Source: Nematopogon swammerdamellus (taxonomy: Eukaryota; Arthropoda; Insecta; Lepidoptera; Adelidae). From it: a DNA stretch of 64,000 bases. Both the position numbers and the translations under genes were made by a program. The DNA is taken from contig OX336340.1 in the NCBI GenBank assembly GCA_946902875.1, positions 9,343,566-9,407,565 of the forward strand, read 5' to 3'. Under the pieces are notes generated by a model. It was not told the origin of the DNA. It saw only the letters and a list, made by a program, of their open reading frames with translations, and made no database searches. Below, piece by piece: positions 21,701-33,700 of this stretch (position 1 is the first letter of the stretch; the number at the start of each line of letters is the position of its first letter).

Positions 21701-24700
21701 GCCGCCGCGCGCGAGGCGTGGCCGGCGCGCGCGCCCCCGCCCGCCGGCCAGCCTTGCCGCGCCGGGCAATGAAGAAAACTTCACAATGTACCGTTAACTG
21801 ACGAAAAGTCGTTCAAACTGATAAAAAAGTGATTTGCAAAACATCCCGGCGCGGCAAAGATATATTACGTTCAATATTTCATCTATATTACGTACAATAT
21901 TTCATCTAAGCGGCGCCGCGGCGCGGAGCGGCCATTATCGGTCGACGCGACGACGACGGGCCTCGCCCCGAACTGAGAGAGATGGCGCGGCGCGACGAGA
22001 CGCAGAGTTTAGATCGCTCCCGCCGCGCCCGCGCCCCCCGCCCGCGCGTGCCTGCGGTCGGGTTTACGATCTCGGCTTACATCGGCTTATCGTCGGCTGG
22101 CTCGGTCGCGACGTGTCGCACGCGCGTCTATCCACAATATACTGTCCTTCTTTTTCCGTCGTGTGTCACACGCAGAATGCATCCTTGTTCCACACATAAT
22201 CGTATGAAGAGTGTTTTGTTTCACACGGCGGGGCAGCGGCGTTTAAAATTTTTTCATAGTAACACGTTCGCGGTGTTTTGTGATGCACACGGCGGCGAGC
22301 TCGGCGGCGATACGTAGTAAGTAGTACGTATTACGTACAGCAAAATCGTGCCTTGTTGTCTAGGAAATAGGAACGAATTCAGTTTGATATTTTTACTTCG
22401 ATCGGCGAGATTCATGGAGAATGTTTAATATTTAAATTTATTTATTTCTTTCGGGTGATGGCGCTGTTTGGTGGTAGTGCGGCGCACGAACGCACTTAAG
22501 GGCCAGCCGCCACTGACCGCTATGATGTGTATTTATTTATGTGCCTTAGTTTGTTTCACCTTACCTCAAGCGTAGTTGGACAGATATAGTTTATCAAATT
22601 CGCATTGTGTCTCCGTGATAATGATTTCTCAAGGTCAGCTGTAATTTGGCTGTATCAACTGCACCCTAACATAGTCCCTCGGCGCAACCACCGTTCGCTA
22701 TGTCATACATAGTGTTCTAACCGCTCTACAGTGGAATATCATAGTGGTGAGGATTATCCAAGGTTTTGTGTACATGTCTGGTGATGTACTGATCAGAGAG
22801 AAGATAGTGATGTCGCTGCTGTGCCCGATCGGCCCGGTCGCCAACATCCTGGAGCCGTCGTCTGCGTTCACGCACCGCCTCTTCCTGCCGCAGCCCATTC
22901 TCTCACTGTGGGACTTGGAGGCCATCAAGCACACAAGCCATCGCGGCTGGAAGGTCACTTTTATTATTATCCATGTTTTAAAAATTATTTCAATGTTAGA
23001 AGATGAATTTCAAAAGAAATGCTTTATTTCGAAATGCTTTATTACAGCAAATATTAGTTCACACAAAGGCTTGTAAGTAAGTAATCGCCCTGATTCTTGT
23101 TGATGCAAATGGCACAGCATTTTAGAGTGACCGAGACGTTACGTGGGCCGCCAGGTGGGACGACGACATCAAGTACGTCGGCGGAAAGCGTTGGTTCCGT
23201 ACCGCTGAAGGCCGGGAGGACTGAAGGAAAATTGGAGAGGCGTATGTCCAGCAGTGGACGCTTACACGCTGACTGACTGACTGACTGACTGACTGACGTT
23301 ACGTGCCTTATGCTGGCACATTGGGGCTGCCGACTTTCAGTATTGAAATACACACTCTTTGAATATTGGGATAAGGCTCATTATACTTCTAAATAAAGGT
23401 GAAGATATGCCCTACATGGTCTGATTCAATTTGGCGCCAGCCTAGAGCAAAAAAATTATGGATTTTTCAGTATAGTCGCTATATTTATGAAGTGAAATGT
23501 TTGTACAATGTTCAACTCACAATTTGGAATCAAAACAGAGTTTAGTGAACTGTAAGTTTTGGTAAGTAAGTAACTTTGTAGGAAATTTTGTAACAAGTTT
23601 ATTACAACCCTGGAAAATTTGCTATAGGTGTCCATTAATATTTTTTTTTTCCAAAAAAAAATTTTTTCTCCTTGCTTAACGCATCGCGGTCGCGAATATT
23701 CGACGTTTGATTGGGTCGGAAGTCGTGCGGGCGCGACGTGTCAGCGGTTAAATACTGAAACTATACAATGAACATTAACTTTGCAGACGAAGGTGCTGGA
23801 TTGCTCGTTTGAGTGCGCGGCGGGTGCTGGTGCGATGGAGCCCACGCTGACGCGTCTCTCGCTGGAGGCGGAGGAGGCGGCTCGCCAGGGCTACCAGCTC
23901 ATCGTGCTGTCGGACCGCGCCGCAGGCTCCCAGCGCGTGCCTGTCAGCATGCTGCTCGCCCTCGGTATGTAGATTGTTTGAGTGCGCGGCGGGTGCTGGT
24001 GCGATGGAGCCCACGCTGACGCGTCTCTCGCTGGAGGCGGAGGAGGCGGCTCGCCAGGGCTACCAGCTCATCGTGCTGTCGGACCGCGCCGCTGGCTCCC
24101 AGCGCGTGCCTGTCAGCATGCTGCTCGCCCTCGGTATGTAGATTGTTTGAGTGCGCGGCGGGTGCTGGTGCGATGGAGCCCACGCTGACGCGTCTCTCGC
24201 TGGAGGCGGAGGAGGCGGCTCGCCAGGGCTACCAGCTCATCGTGCTGTCGGACCGCGCCGCTGGCTCCCAGCGCGTGCCTGTCAGCATGCTGCTCGCCCT
24301 CGGTATGTAGATTGTTTGTAGATTGTGTTGTTTAATCTAAAAAAAAGTTATAGCTATAAGAAAATGGAGTATTATATTACTCAAATATTGAAAACCAAAA
24401 TTCCGCACCTAACACAAAAGTAAGCTTGACATTGTGAATGTTGTTCACAGGTGCTGTCCATCATCATCTCATTGAGACTCGGCTGCGCATGAAAGTGGGT
24501 CTCATCGTGGAAACGGCGGAAGCTCGTGAGGTCCACCACATGTGTGTGTTACTCGGTAAGTATTGCGACAAACTGGGATTACTTAACATTATATTGTTGG
24601 ATACGTCAATGAATTTACGCAGGTGATGAACACAGACCGAACACATCCGGGCCCATTGCAAGTAGGAGAAGGCTTCAGTCGAGCACATGACTACCGAGTG

Positions 24701-27700
24701 GCCACTCTGCTGTCTTACAGTGCGCTATACATTTCGGCTTGCGTCAAGCTCTCGTCAGCTAGTCTGTGCTGACTAGAACGTCGAGCAGAACTTGTTCTGT
24801 TCACGATCTCCCTCTATCGATCGCAATTATGTATGAGTCTTCCAGTACGGCCCCCAAGTTCTTTCCATGTAGGAGCTTATCTTGAAGGAAGAAATTTGCT
24901 AGCAATAGAACTGCTGTCTGTAGGGATTTACTGATGTGTAAAGAATATTGTCACTTTTAGCATCACTCCAGTCAGCTCGAGAGGTTGTTGAGCCACTGAT
25001 TCTAATCATATAATAATTGGAAATGTCATGGAGAAGAAATCACAAAGAGCCATTAGTTTATTTCTATTTCACACCACGCACTAAGGAATATTGTTTTGTT
25101 AAGATAACTTTTTTTTTTATTTACTCAATACAAACAATACACGTTACAGTTTATGATCAACAGACTGGAGACAGGTACAATATTGTTTTACAGGAAATCG
25201 GTGGCCTCAGCACCATAGAGATATATAGGTATCTATTTGCTATGTTAAATACGGGTCTCTATTGGGACCCGTACAGACACAAGTGGAGAAAAAGTAATTT
25301 TAGCTCTTATGTTAAGACATTTAATATGTATTTTCAATATGGCCCTAGTTGGCTGAAATAAAGAGATAAATAAAATTAAATAAAAATAAATACATCCATG
25401 TTATTATGCATTGCAATGTGTATAAACACCATTGGTTGGAGGGCGCATGGTGTTGTACACTATGCGGGGTGCTGCGCCGGTGGTCATGGGATCACGCATA
25501 AGCGCGAACTCACACTCTCTATCCCTAAAACTCAGTTTCAAAATGTTTTACTTCAGAGAGAAACATTTTTGTGACTTGTCACTTTGACAGATTTTTTAAA
25601 TTCTTATTATTATTTGCAGGATACGGCGCGGACGCTATTTGTCCTTACCTGGTGTTCGAGCTGGCGGCGGCACTCCGCAGCGATAATGTGCTGCACCACA
25701 CACTGACAGATGAGGCTATCTTCAAGGCGTACGAGCAGGCTGTGGAGACCGGGGTGTCCAAGGTATCTAATTTGCACGTGTATTGCGTGTTATGATGACT
25801 ACTCAAAATGTCCTTCGTAAGTGTTCATCTGTCATATATCATTACTGTACTTTCATCGCCAGGCTATCTCTGTCCCACATTAGTAAACTGTATAGCCGTT
25901 ACCTGCTGCCACACATCTAGTTACAATGATCATCATTCATTATTAATATAACATCTTTCATGGCTAATAATGAGACACAATCATGAAATTAAGCACACCC
26001 AGGCGTGGTCAGAACTTGGGTGACCGTTTGACCGTTGAGGTGGATCGTGGTTCGAATTCCACATAAAACGAGTCAGTTTGTGCATCAAAATAATGAAAAA
26101 CATAATATGCAGCGTCATGAAAGTCACAGTTTTTATAGCTATTCCATTTAATTTTCCATAAACATGGATGTTTTTGGTATAGCTGTATAAAATAGTTCAA
26201 CATTTGCCTGAGCCACAGGCAAACGTCCATGATGAGCGCGAATGTGTGCAACATGTTGACCGAGTGGAAATGTACTACAGTGCGCGGCTGACCGGCCGCA
26301 CTCTTTCATTCGCACCTCTCGCGCCTTTACATGTTAAATCTTTCGCACGCACAATCGCGGACACCACCCTATTGCATTGGAAAGCGTGTGCGTATGTAAG
26401 TACCTATTATATGTTCTATTCAAGGTGATGGCCAAGATGGGTATCAGCACACTGCAATCCTACAAGGGCGCTCAGATCTTTGAAGCCGTCGGTATGAATG
26501 AGGATGTCATCGAGAAATGCTTCCGCGGCACTCAGTCCAGAATCGGTGAGTTGTATAGTTGAGATAAGGTGTAACTAAAGTAAAATAGAGAATGGTCGTT
26601 GTCACTTTGTTTGTTTTTATTTTGTAAGTACATATTTGCATAAATTGTTTCATGTAATTTTATTGAAATGCTTTTTTTCAGGTGGCGTGAACTTCGAGAT
26701 ATTGTCCAATGAAATATTTGAGAGACACTCTCTGACGTACGGCCACCAACGGGACACTCATGTTCTAAGGTAATGTTATTTATTGAAACGCTTTTAAAGT
26801 AGTTGACACATTTTGCGAGTGAATATTTGTAAAGATTATGACTCAATAAGTTTTTCTTTTTATGGTAACATGGTTAAATTTAATTTTCTTGTTTTACTTC
26901 ATGAGTATGTCTTGTCTAGGTGTCAAACAGATTAAACAATTTTTTTGTAGGTTTGCCTGAGAATGTGTCTTTAAGCGCACAGCACCACTGTGAGTTCCAA
27001 ACGAGAGTGCAATCTGTTGAAATTTAAGCATAGTAATAATGAGTTGGGTGGTGTAGGAACCCGGGTATATACCACTGGCGCGCAGGCGGGGAGAAGCACA
27101 TCAACGACCCCACCTCCATCGCCAACCTGCAGGAGGCTGTCGAGAACAAGAGCGAGAACGCCTACGACAAATTCCGGTAACTATTGGTTGATCTAATCTT
27201 CATTTTGCTCACACAATGCATGGCGCATGCATAAGTAGCATCACACCTATCTCGACCTGCCACGAGATATGCGATCTCCACCTGCCACGATCGTGACTTG
27301 GCACACCTCTGACGCCTCTTCCACACTCTATACCCAAATATTAAAATAATACTAAAATATGTTGATTCATTTATTTAGTGAGAGTTACATTTGGAGTGCC
27401 TATTGACAGATGCCTATTGCATAGTGACAGATATTTTTTAAATTAATATTATTAAAAAATCTATCTCTACGAACAGTGTTCACTATAACTTAAAATTAGA
27501 TCTTTGAAGCATTCGGTATGAATGAAAACATGACGGAGTAGTGCTTCCGCGGGCTGGACTAGTGCTCGAGCATGGCTCATGTGCTATGAATGTTGTGCAG
27601 TGAGAGCACGCTGGAGTCGGTGCGCGCGTGCGCGCTGCGCGGGCAGCTGGAGCTGGTGAAGCTGGACGCGCCCATCCCGCTCGGCGAGGTCGAGTCCGCT

Positions 27701-30700
27701 GCGGAGATCGTCAAGAGATTCGCTACAGGTTGCTGCATATTTCTGTACTCTGACACGGTTCGCTGCATCACTTGTAGCTAATTATCACACAGCAGCACAG
27801 TGCATTTAGTGCAAGAAGCCAATCCTTGGTCCATTGCACGATGTGGTCGAGGTTGTCTTTTAATTAGTTGATGGCTTATAACAGGATCTCCGAAGAATTT
27901 AGTGTCATCAGCAAAGTGCAAAGGATAAATATTAAATCTCGAACTCGGAAAGAAAATGATGTAAGCCGGGGGATTCGGATCCGCTGCCAATCAATAACAA
28001 AATTAGATGTTATTGCTTATTAGAAATTATAATATGAGGATGTACTAAAAAGTTAATGAAGGTAATGAAATGATTGTTTGCATCAGGTGCAATGTCGTTT
28101 GGATCAATCTCCTTGGAGGCGCACGCTACGCTAGCAATTGCTATGAACCGTATCGGAGGCAAGTCCAACACTGGTGAAGGAGGGGAGAACGCTGACCGAT
28201 ATCTCAACCAGGTTCGTCACTAACTCACTGGGGTTGAAAGTCATGCATGCAATACCTGTATCTCAGCATGAGCCGAAGAGATGATGACTGTTGGAGTAAC
28301 TGTCCTACACTGGCGGCCGTCGACAGGAAAACGGGAGTGTGGGTAGACAACCCACACGTCAGATGGGAGGACATCAAGTACGTCGGCGGAAAGGGGTCGT
28401 TCCGTACCGCTGAAGGCCTGGGGGAAAATTGGAGAGGCGTATGTCCAGCAGTGCACGCTTACACGCTGACTGGCTGACCTGTATCTATGGAATAACAGTA
28501 AACCTATATTCCAAATTGTGCATAGCACTGATGTGGCACCAAGTTCACCCGGTGTTATGGGCTGACATCATGGATGTTGTAGGTGATGTAGGCAACCGTG
28601 TCAGTTTCCATAAAAAAAAAAACAGGATTATCCTCTGGTTGTCTATGGTTCCACTAACCTTAGGATTATCTCACGGAAACAGAAAGAGATTGATAGTACA
28701 TTTCTGCGAGATAATCGTAAGCCTTACCTCTCCTTCGTCTCTCAAATTATGTTGCACTTCTCTAAGAAATCAATGAGGAATGAAATTGTAGGTACAGTTC
28801 ACTGTAAATATCTCCTGTTGCAGGACCCCGAGTTCAACCGTCGCTCGGCGATCAAGCAAGTGGCGTCGGGTCGGTTCGGCGTGACGGCGGCTTACCTCGC
28901 CAACGCTGACGATCTGCAGATCAAGATGGCGCAGGGCGCTAAGCCGGGCGAGGGCGGCGAACTTCCCGGTAGGTGACATCTCATTTCACAATACCCATAC
29001 AAAAATGCTATGTCTGACGCCCTTCAGCATATTTATGTTCACTTTAACTTGAGAGAGATTCAAACGATTTAGGTTTTTTTTTATGTAATCCGGTATGGGT
29101 GGCTGAGTCGGAGGGGCCAAAGCGCATGCTCCGACCAGCCAATATCACCTCCGAGAAGTTAGGTGCCATACCGGAGACTTCCCGGGATAGCTGGCTATAC
29201 TGGACTAGAGGAGAACACAACCGAGGCTGCTATGCGGCCATCTTACATCCAGTACGGTGGTATCAACCCAGTCGGCTACAATTTGAGCCTACCACCTAGT
29301 AAGGGGCAAGGGAAGGGACCTACAGTTTTACACCGGTTCGGAACGGTGAAGCAGCAGGCGCATACCTACACATAAATTTTTTCGTCAAAAAACTCATTGG
29401 TACACGCCGACCGGATTCGAACCGCGGACCTCTCGCGTGAGAAGCTGATGCCCAAACCACTCGGCCACCCGCCGCTTAAACGTGCATTCTGTTTTCACCT
29501 ATGCAAACTGAATTTTTTTCGGATGGTTATAGACGTCATAGCGAGCATCACGCCATTCTTAACCGCTAGAACGTCGCGTGCCAGCATATGACATGGCACG
29601 GGTGGACAACTTTCGGCATTGAATTACACGCTCGTTGAATATTTGGATAAGGCTTATTAATATAAAGTTGAAGATATGCCATTCTAGTAGATCTTATTTA
29701 CTTTGGTACCGGCCTAGAGCAAAAAACTAACAGTTACTTCAGTTGTTTTCGAGATTTAATGTCGGATGCCATGTTCGCTCGCGAACTCGCCACACCGTCG
29801 CATCAAATAAAAATTTTTCGTGTTTTTAAACATTAGTTTGTTGTGTTTATGTATAAATTCCAAAGAATACAACATTTATGTAATGATTGTGTTATTATTG
29901 GAGGTTTTTATCCATTCACGAGTGTGTGAAATCGAAAAAAATACATAACCTAACTATATATTATGTGAAGTGCAATGTTCACCTCATAATTTGGAATCAT
30001 AACAATGGTGAGTGTACTGTAAGGTATAGCTAGTTTGTATGAAATTTTGTAACCAGTACAACCATATGGTAAAATTGCCATAGGTGTTCATAAAGTTTTT
30101 TTTTTTCGAAAAAAAAAATTTCCTTGCCTAACGAATTGCGCCCGCGAAAAAAACTGCGACGTTTGACGGAGTCGGAAGTCGTGAGGCGTCCTATGCCTGA
30201 GCGGTTAAGAAACATAATATTTGGTGACTTGCCTCTGTATTATTTGTATGACTTGACCTTGTAATTATTCTTCCCACAGGCTACAAAGTGACAGCGGACA
30301 TAGCAGCGACACGCTGCTCAGTGCCGGGCGTGGGGCTCATCTCCCCGCCACCGCACCACGACATCTACTCCATCGAGGACCTGGCCGAGCTCATCTACGA
30401 CCTCAAGTGCGCCAACCCCAAGGCTCGCATATCCGTCAAGCTCGTGTCGGAGGTCGGCGTCGGGGTCGTAGCTTCCGGTGTCGCCAAGGTTGTTTTTTTC
30501 ACATAGACCAAAATTGTGATTTTTGCTTGGATAACTTAATATAATCTAATAAACCTGTCTGGGCGTACATTATGTATCTCACAATCGATACTAATAATAA
30601 ATCTGTAAGGGATGGTCATGGAGTAAGTTACATTGTATGAGATATTGCTTTTCTGGGCTCTTGTATGATACTAAATTGACGATTTTTAGAAATATTTTCT

Positions 30701-33700
30701 GTAAGTATGTATGTTCCTCCATAACTCTTTAACCGATCATCCGAATTCGATTAAACTTGTACAAGCACATTTTACTATAGGGGACACAGGATAGGCCAAA
30801 TAAAATTCACTTCCGGTTTCTTTAAAATGTGACTCTCATACAAACTGAATTGTTCCGCGCGCCGAAATAAAGGTACAGTAGCGGGCTCACTTACTTTCTT
30901 CTTTTTAAATACGAATTTCACGCGAGCAAAGCCGCGGGAAAATGCTAGTACCTACTTAATAAAAATTTAATTTAATTGAACATAGCCATCACACCCAAAG
31001 CGTGTTAATAAAATCAACCTTGTCTCTGATACGAGAGATGATCAAAATTAAATATCTCCTAGACTCAGGTGGTCAGATTTCATAAAAATTAAATATATTC
31101 AAAATGTATAATATTGCATGTCCAGGGCAAAGCAGAGCACATAGTGATCTCGGGGCACGACGGGGGCACGGGTGCGTCGTCGTGGACTGGCATCAAGAGC
31201 GCCGGTCTGCCGTGGGAGCTGGGTGTAGCGGAAACTCATCAGGTGCTCGTCCTCAACAACCTGCGCTCCAGGTAACCTTTTCGGCCCACTGAAACAATTA
31301 TGTCTCACCAATATCTACTATATTGTACCGTGTGGGGCCGGTTACTTAAAAAGTACCGGTAAATTTAAAAGAATAGCCCCACCGCATCTCTTCCCGTGTA
31401 TGTCGTAAAAGGCGACTAAGGGATAATGACTCCCTTCTTATATTACTAGGTGGTAGGGTTTAACCCGCCCGGGTGGGTACCACCGCACTGAATGAAAGGT
31501 CGGTCGAAACGGCTATGTAAATAGTTTGTGTTTTCCGTCCAGTTAAGTGTAGCCTGCACGACCGAAGGGAAGTACTGATGTGGCACCAAGTTCACCCGGT
31601 GGGCGTTGACCATTGACAGAATGGGTTCTGTATCTGTAATTAATGATTTGTTGACAGAGTGGTGGTACAGGCTGATGGACAGATCAGGACGGGCTTCGAC
31701 GTGATGGTGGCCGCTCTCCTTGGGGCAGATGAGTTCGGTTTCAGCACTGCACCGCTCATCGCTATTGGTTAGAAATTATCTATTGGATACAGATATAACC
31801 AGCAGATGGTCGGCGCGGTCTTGGCTCGGACTGCATCTGAAAGAATCCGGCTTCTTTTTTCCGACCAAAAAATCTATGTGCATACCTGCACCTGCCGCTT
31901 CACCATTCGGACCTGGTGTAAAACTATAGGCCCCTTCCCCTTGCACCTTGCTAGGTGGTTGGTGCCAACATACTGGACGTAAGATGGCCACATAGCAGCT
32001 GCGGCTGTCCAGTATAGCCTGCAATCCAAAGGGAAGTCTCTGGCATGGCACCTTCTCGGTGGTCGTATTGCTTATTCGGAGCATGTGCTTTGGACCCTCT
32101 GACTCAGCCAAATCTAATGATCTTTGCCGATAATTAATATTCATGTAATCCGAATCTGATGATAATAAATACCATGTAATTTGACTAAGATGTTTTTCAT
32201 AGTTTTTAATTATGTACACTGTTTGTCTATTAATTGTGTTTTTGTCTTTCGTGTTTTGCTTTTGTATTTGTCATTTCCTAATGCACCAAGAATAGAACTG
32301 ACCTTTATTTATCAGATATAGAACAGATTCTTCTGCTATTTATTACACACACACATTATATCTAGTACTTACTATAAATATTTCATTAATTATATTTAAA
32401 AAAAAAATGTTTTTTGGGATAACTTTACGATCATAATAATTCCTATGCGTTAACAATTTTTATATCTTGTTATACTATAGGAAATGTCAAATTGTTCTCT
32501 GTTTAAGTAATGTATCTGAACAATCAGGCTAGAGTAGAGTATACAGTGCAGCGAGGATTGAATGATGGCAGGTTGTACGATGATGCGGAAGTGTCACCTG
32601 AACACGTGTCCGGTGGGGATCGCTACCCAGGACCCCGTGCTGCGCGCCAAGTTCGCCGGCAAGCCCGAACATGTCGTCAACTACCTGTTCATGCTTGCTG
32701 AGGAGGTCCGTATAATCTTTTTGGTTCAATGGTTAAATGCGTGTGAAAAAGTTTATTCCAAACGCCGCCGTTCATATGTATTGCCTGTTAATGGAAAAAA
32801 ATATTGTTTCTTTCTGGCAATCCTACCATATACAGGGTGTATTTTAATTGACTGCGTTCCTTTCAGGGAGTTGTTCTGTATCCTAAACTGAGTAACTTTT
32901 GTTCTACAGCTTTTGGAAATTTGAAAAAAAAAAATCACTTTCCCCATACATTTGGAGTTTAGGTCTGCACTTAAATGTATGGCGAAAGTGAATTTTTTTT
33001 TCCAATTTCCAAAAGCTGTAGAAAAAAAAGTTACTCAATTTAGGATACGGAACAACACCCTGAAAGAAACGCAGTCAATTAAAATACACCCGTATAACTC
33101 ATTTTTTAAGCTTTTTTGTGAAATGATTTTTGTTTTAATGTTATGTCAACATTCGAATTGTTTTGTCTATTTCAATTTTAACTACGTCTAATCCTGACTT
33201 CAAAGTTACACAGTTTAATTTACTTTTAATGTTTGTGCTTGATGAGCTTGGCAAGTTTTTTGGATATATAGATACCATATAGTTTTTTTTTTATTGACTT
33301 GCTGTATTTCAACTCCATAGTGACTATTATACTCTTGAAAGATTGTTAGTCTCTCAGGAACAGAGACACCTCAGTGAGAGTGGATCACACAATCCGATAT
33401 TTTATAAAATAATTAAGGTTTACAGGTATACTGTTAATTTATTGTGCTTCAACGTCTTCATCAGGTGCGCCAGCACATGGCAGACGTTGGTGTGAGGAAG
33501 TTCCAGGACCTGATCGGACGGACAGACTTGCTGAAGGTGTGCGAAAAGAACCAGAACCCTAAGGCTCGTCTTCTCAATCTGAGCCTCATACTGAAGAATG
33601 CCCTGCACATGCGGCCCGGCGTCAACATCGTCGGAGGCTCTAAGGCGCAGGTTGGTTGTTTGTTTCATGCATAGAAGAAATTAAGAGTTTTTTACGAGAA

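Larger units (their letters stand above)
20760..22515. mobile_element. Non-autonomous hAT element, 1,756 bp, 8-bp target duplication
   Basis: Both ends are CAGTGGCGGCTGG (inverted), flanked by the direct repeat ACCGCTAT (20752-20759 and 22516-22523). Near the left end is a strong hairpin (CCTATGGGACTGGGTGTGC with its complement about 5 bases away). Inside are a SINE tail (20945-21060), a CTAGCTGTGCCCGCGG-type repeat (21313-21545) and a CpG-rich block (21650-22330). No transposase. It interrupts intron 10 of GOGAT. Confidence 0.9.

Noticed and set aside
23775..24183. Minus-strand frames over the exon 12 copies
   Set aside because: Shadows of the GC-rich coding exon on the opposite strand.
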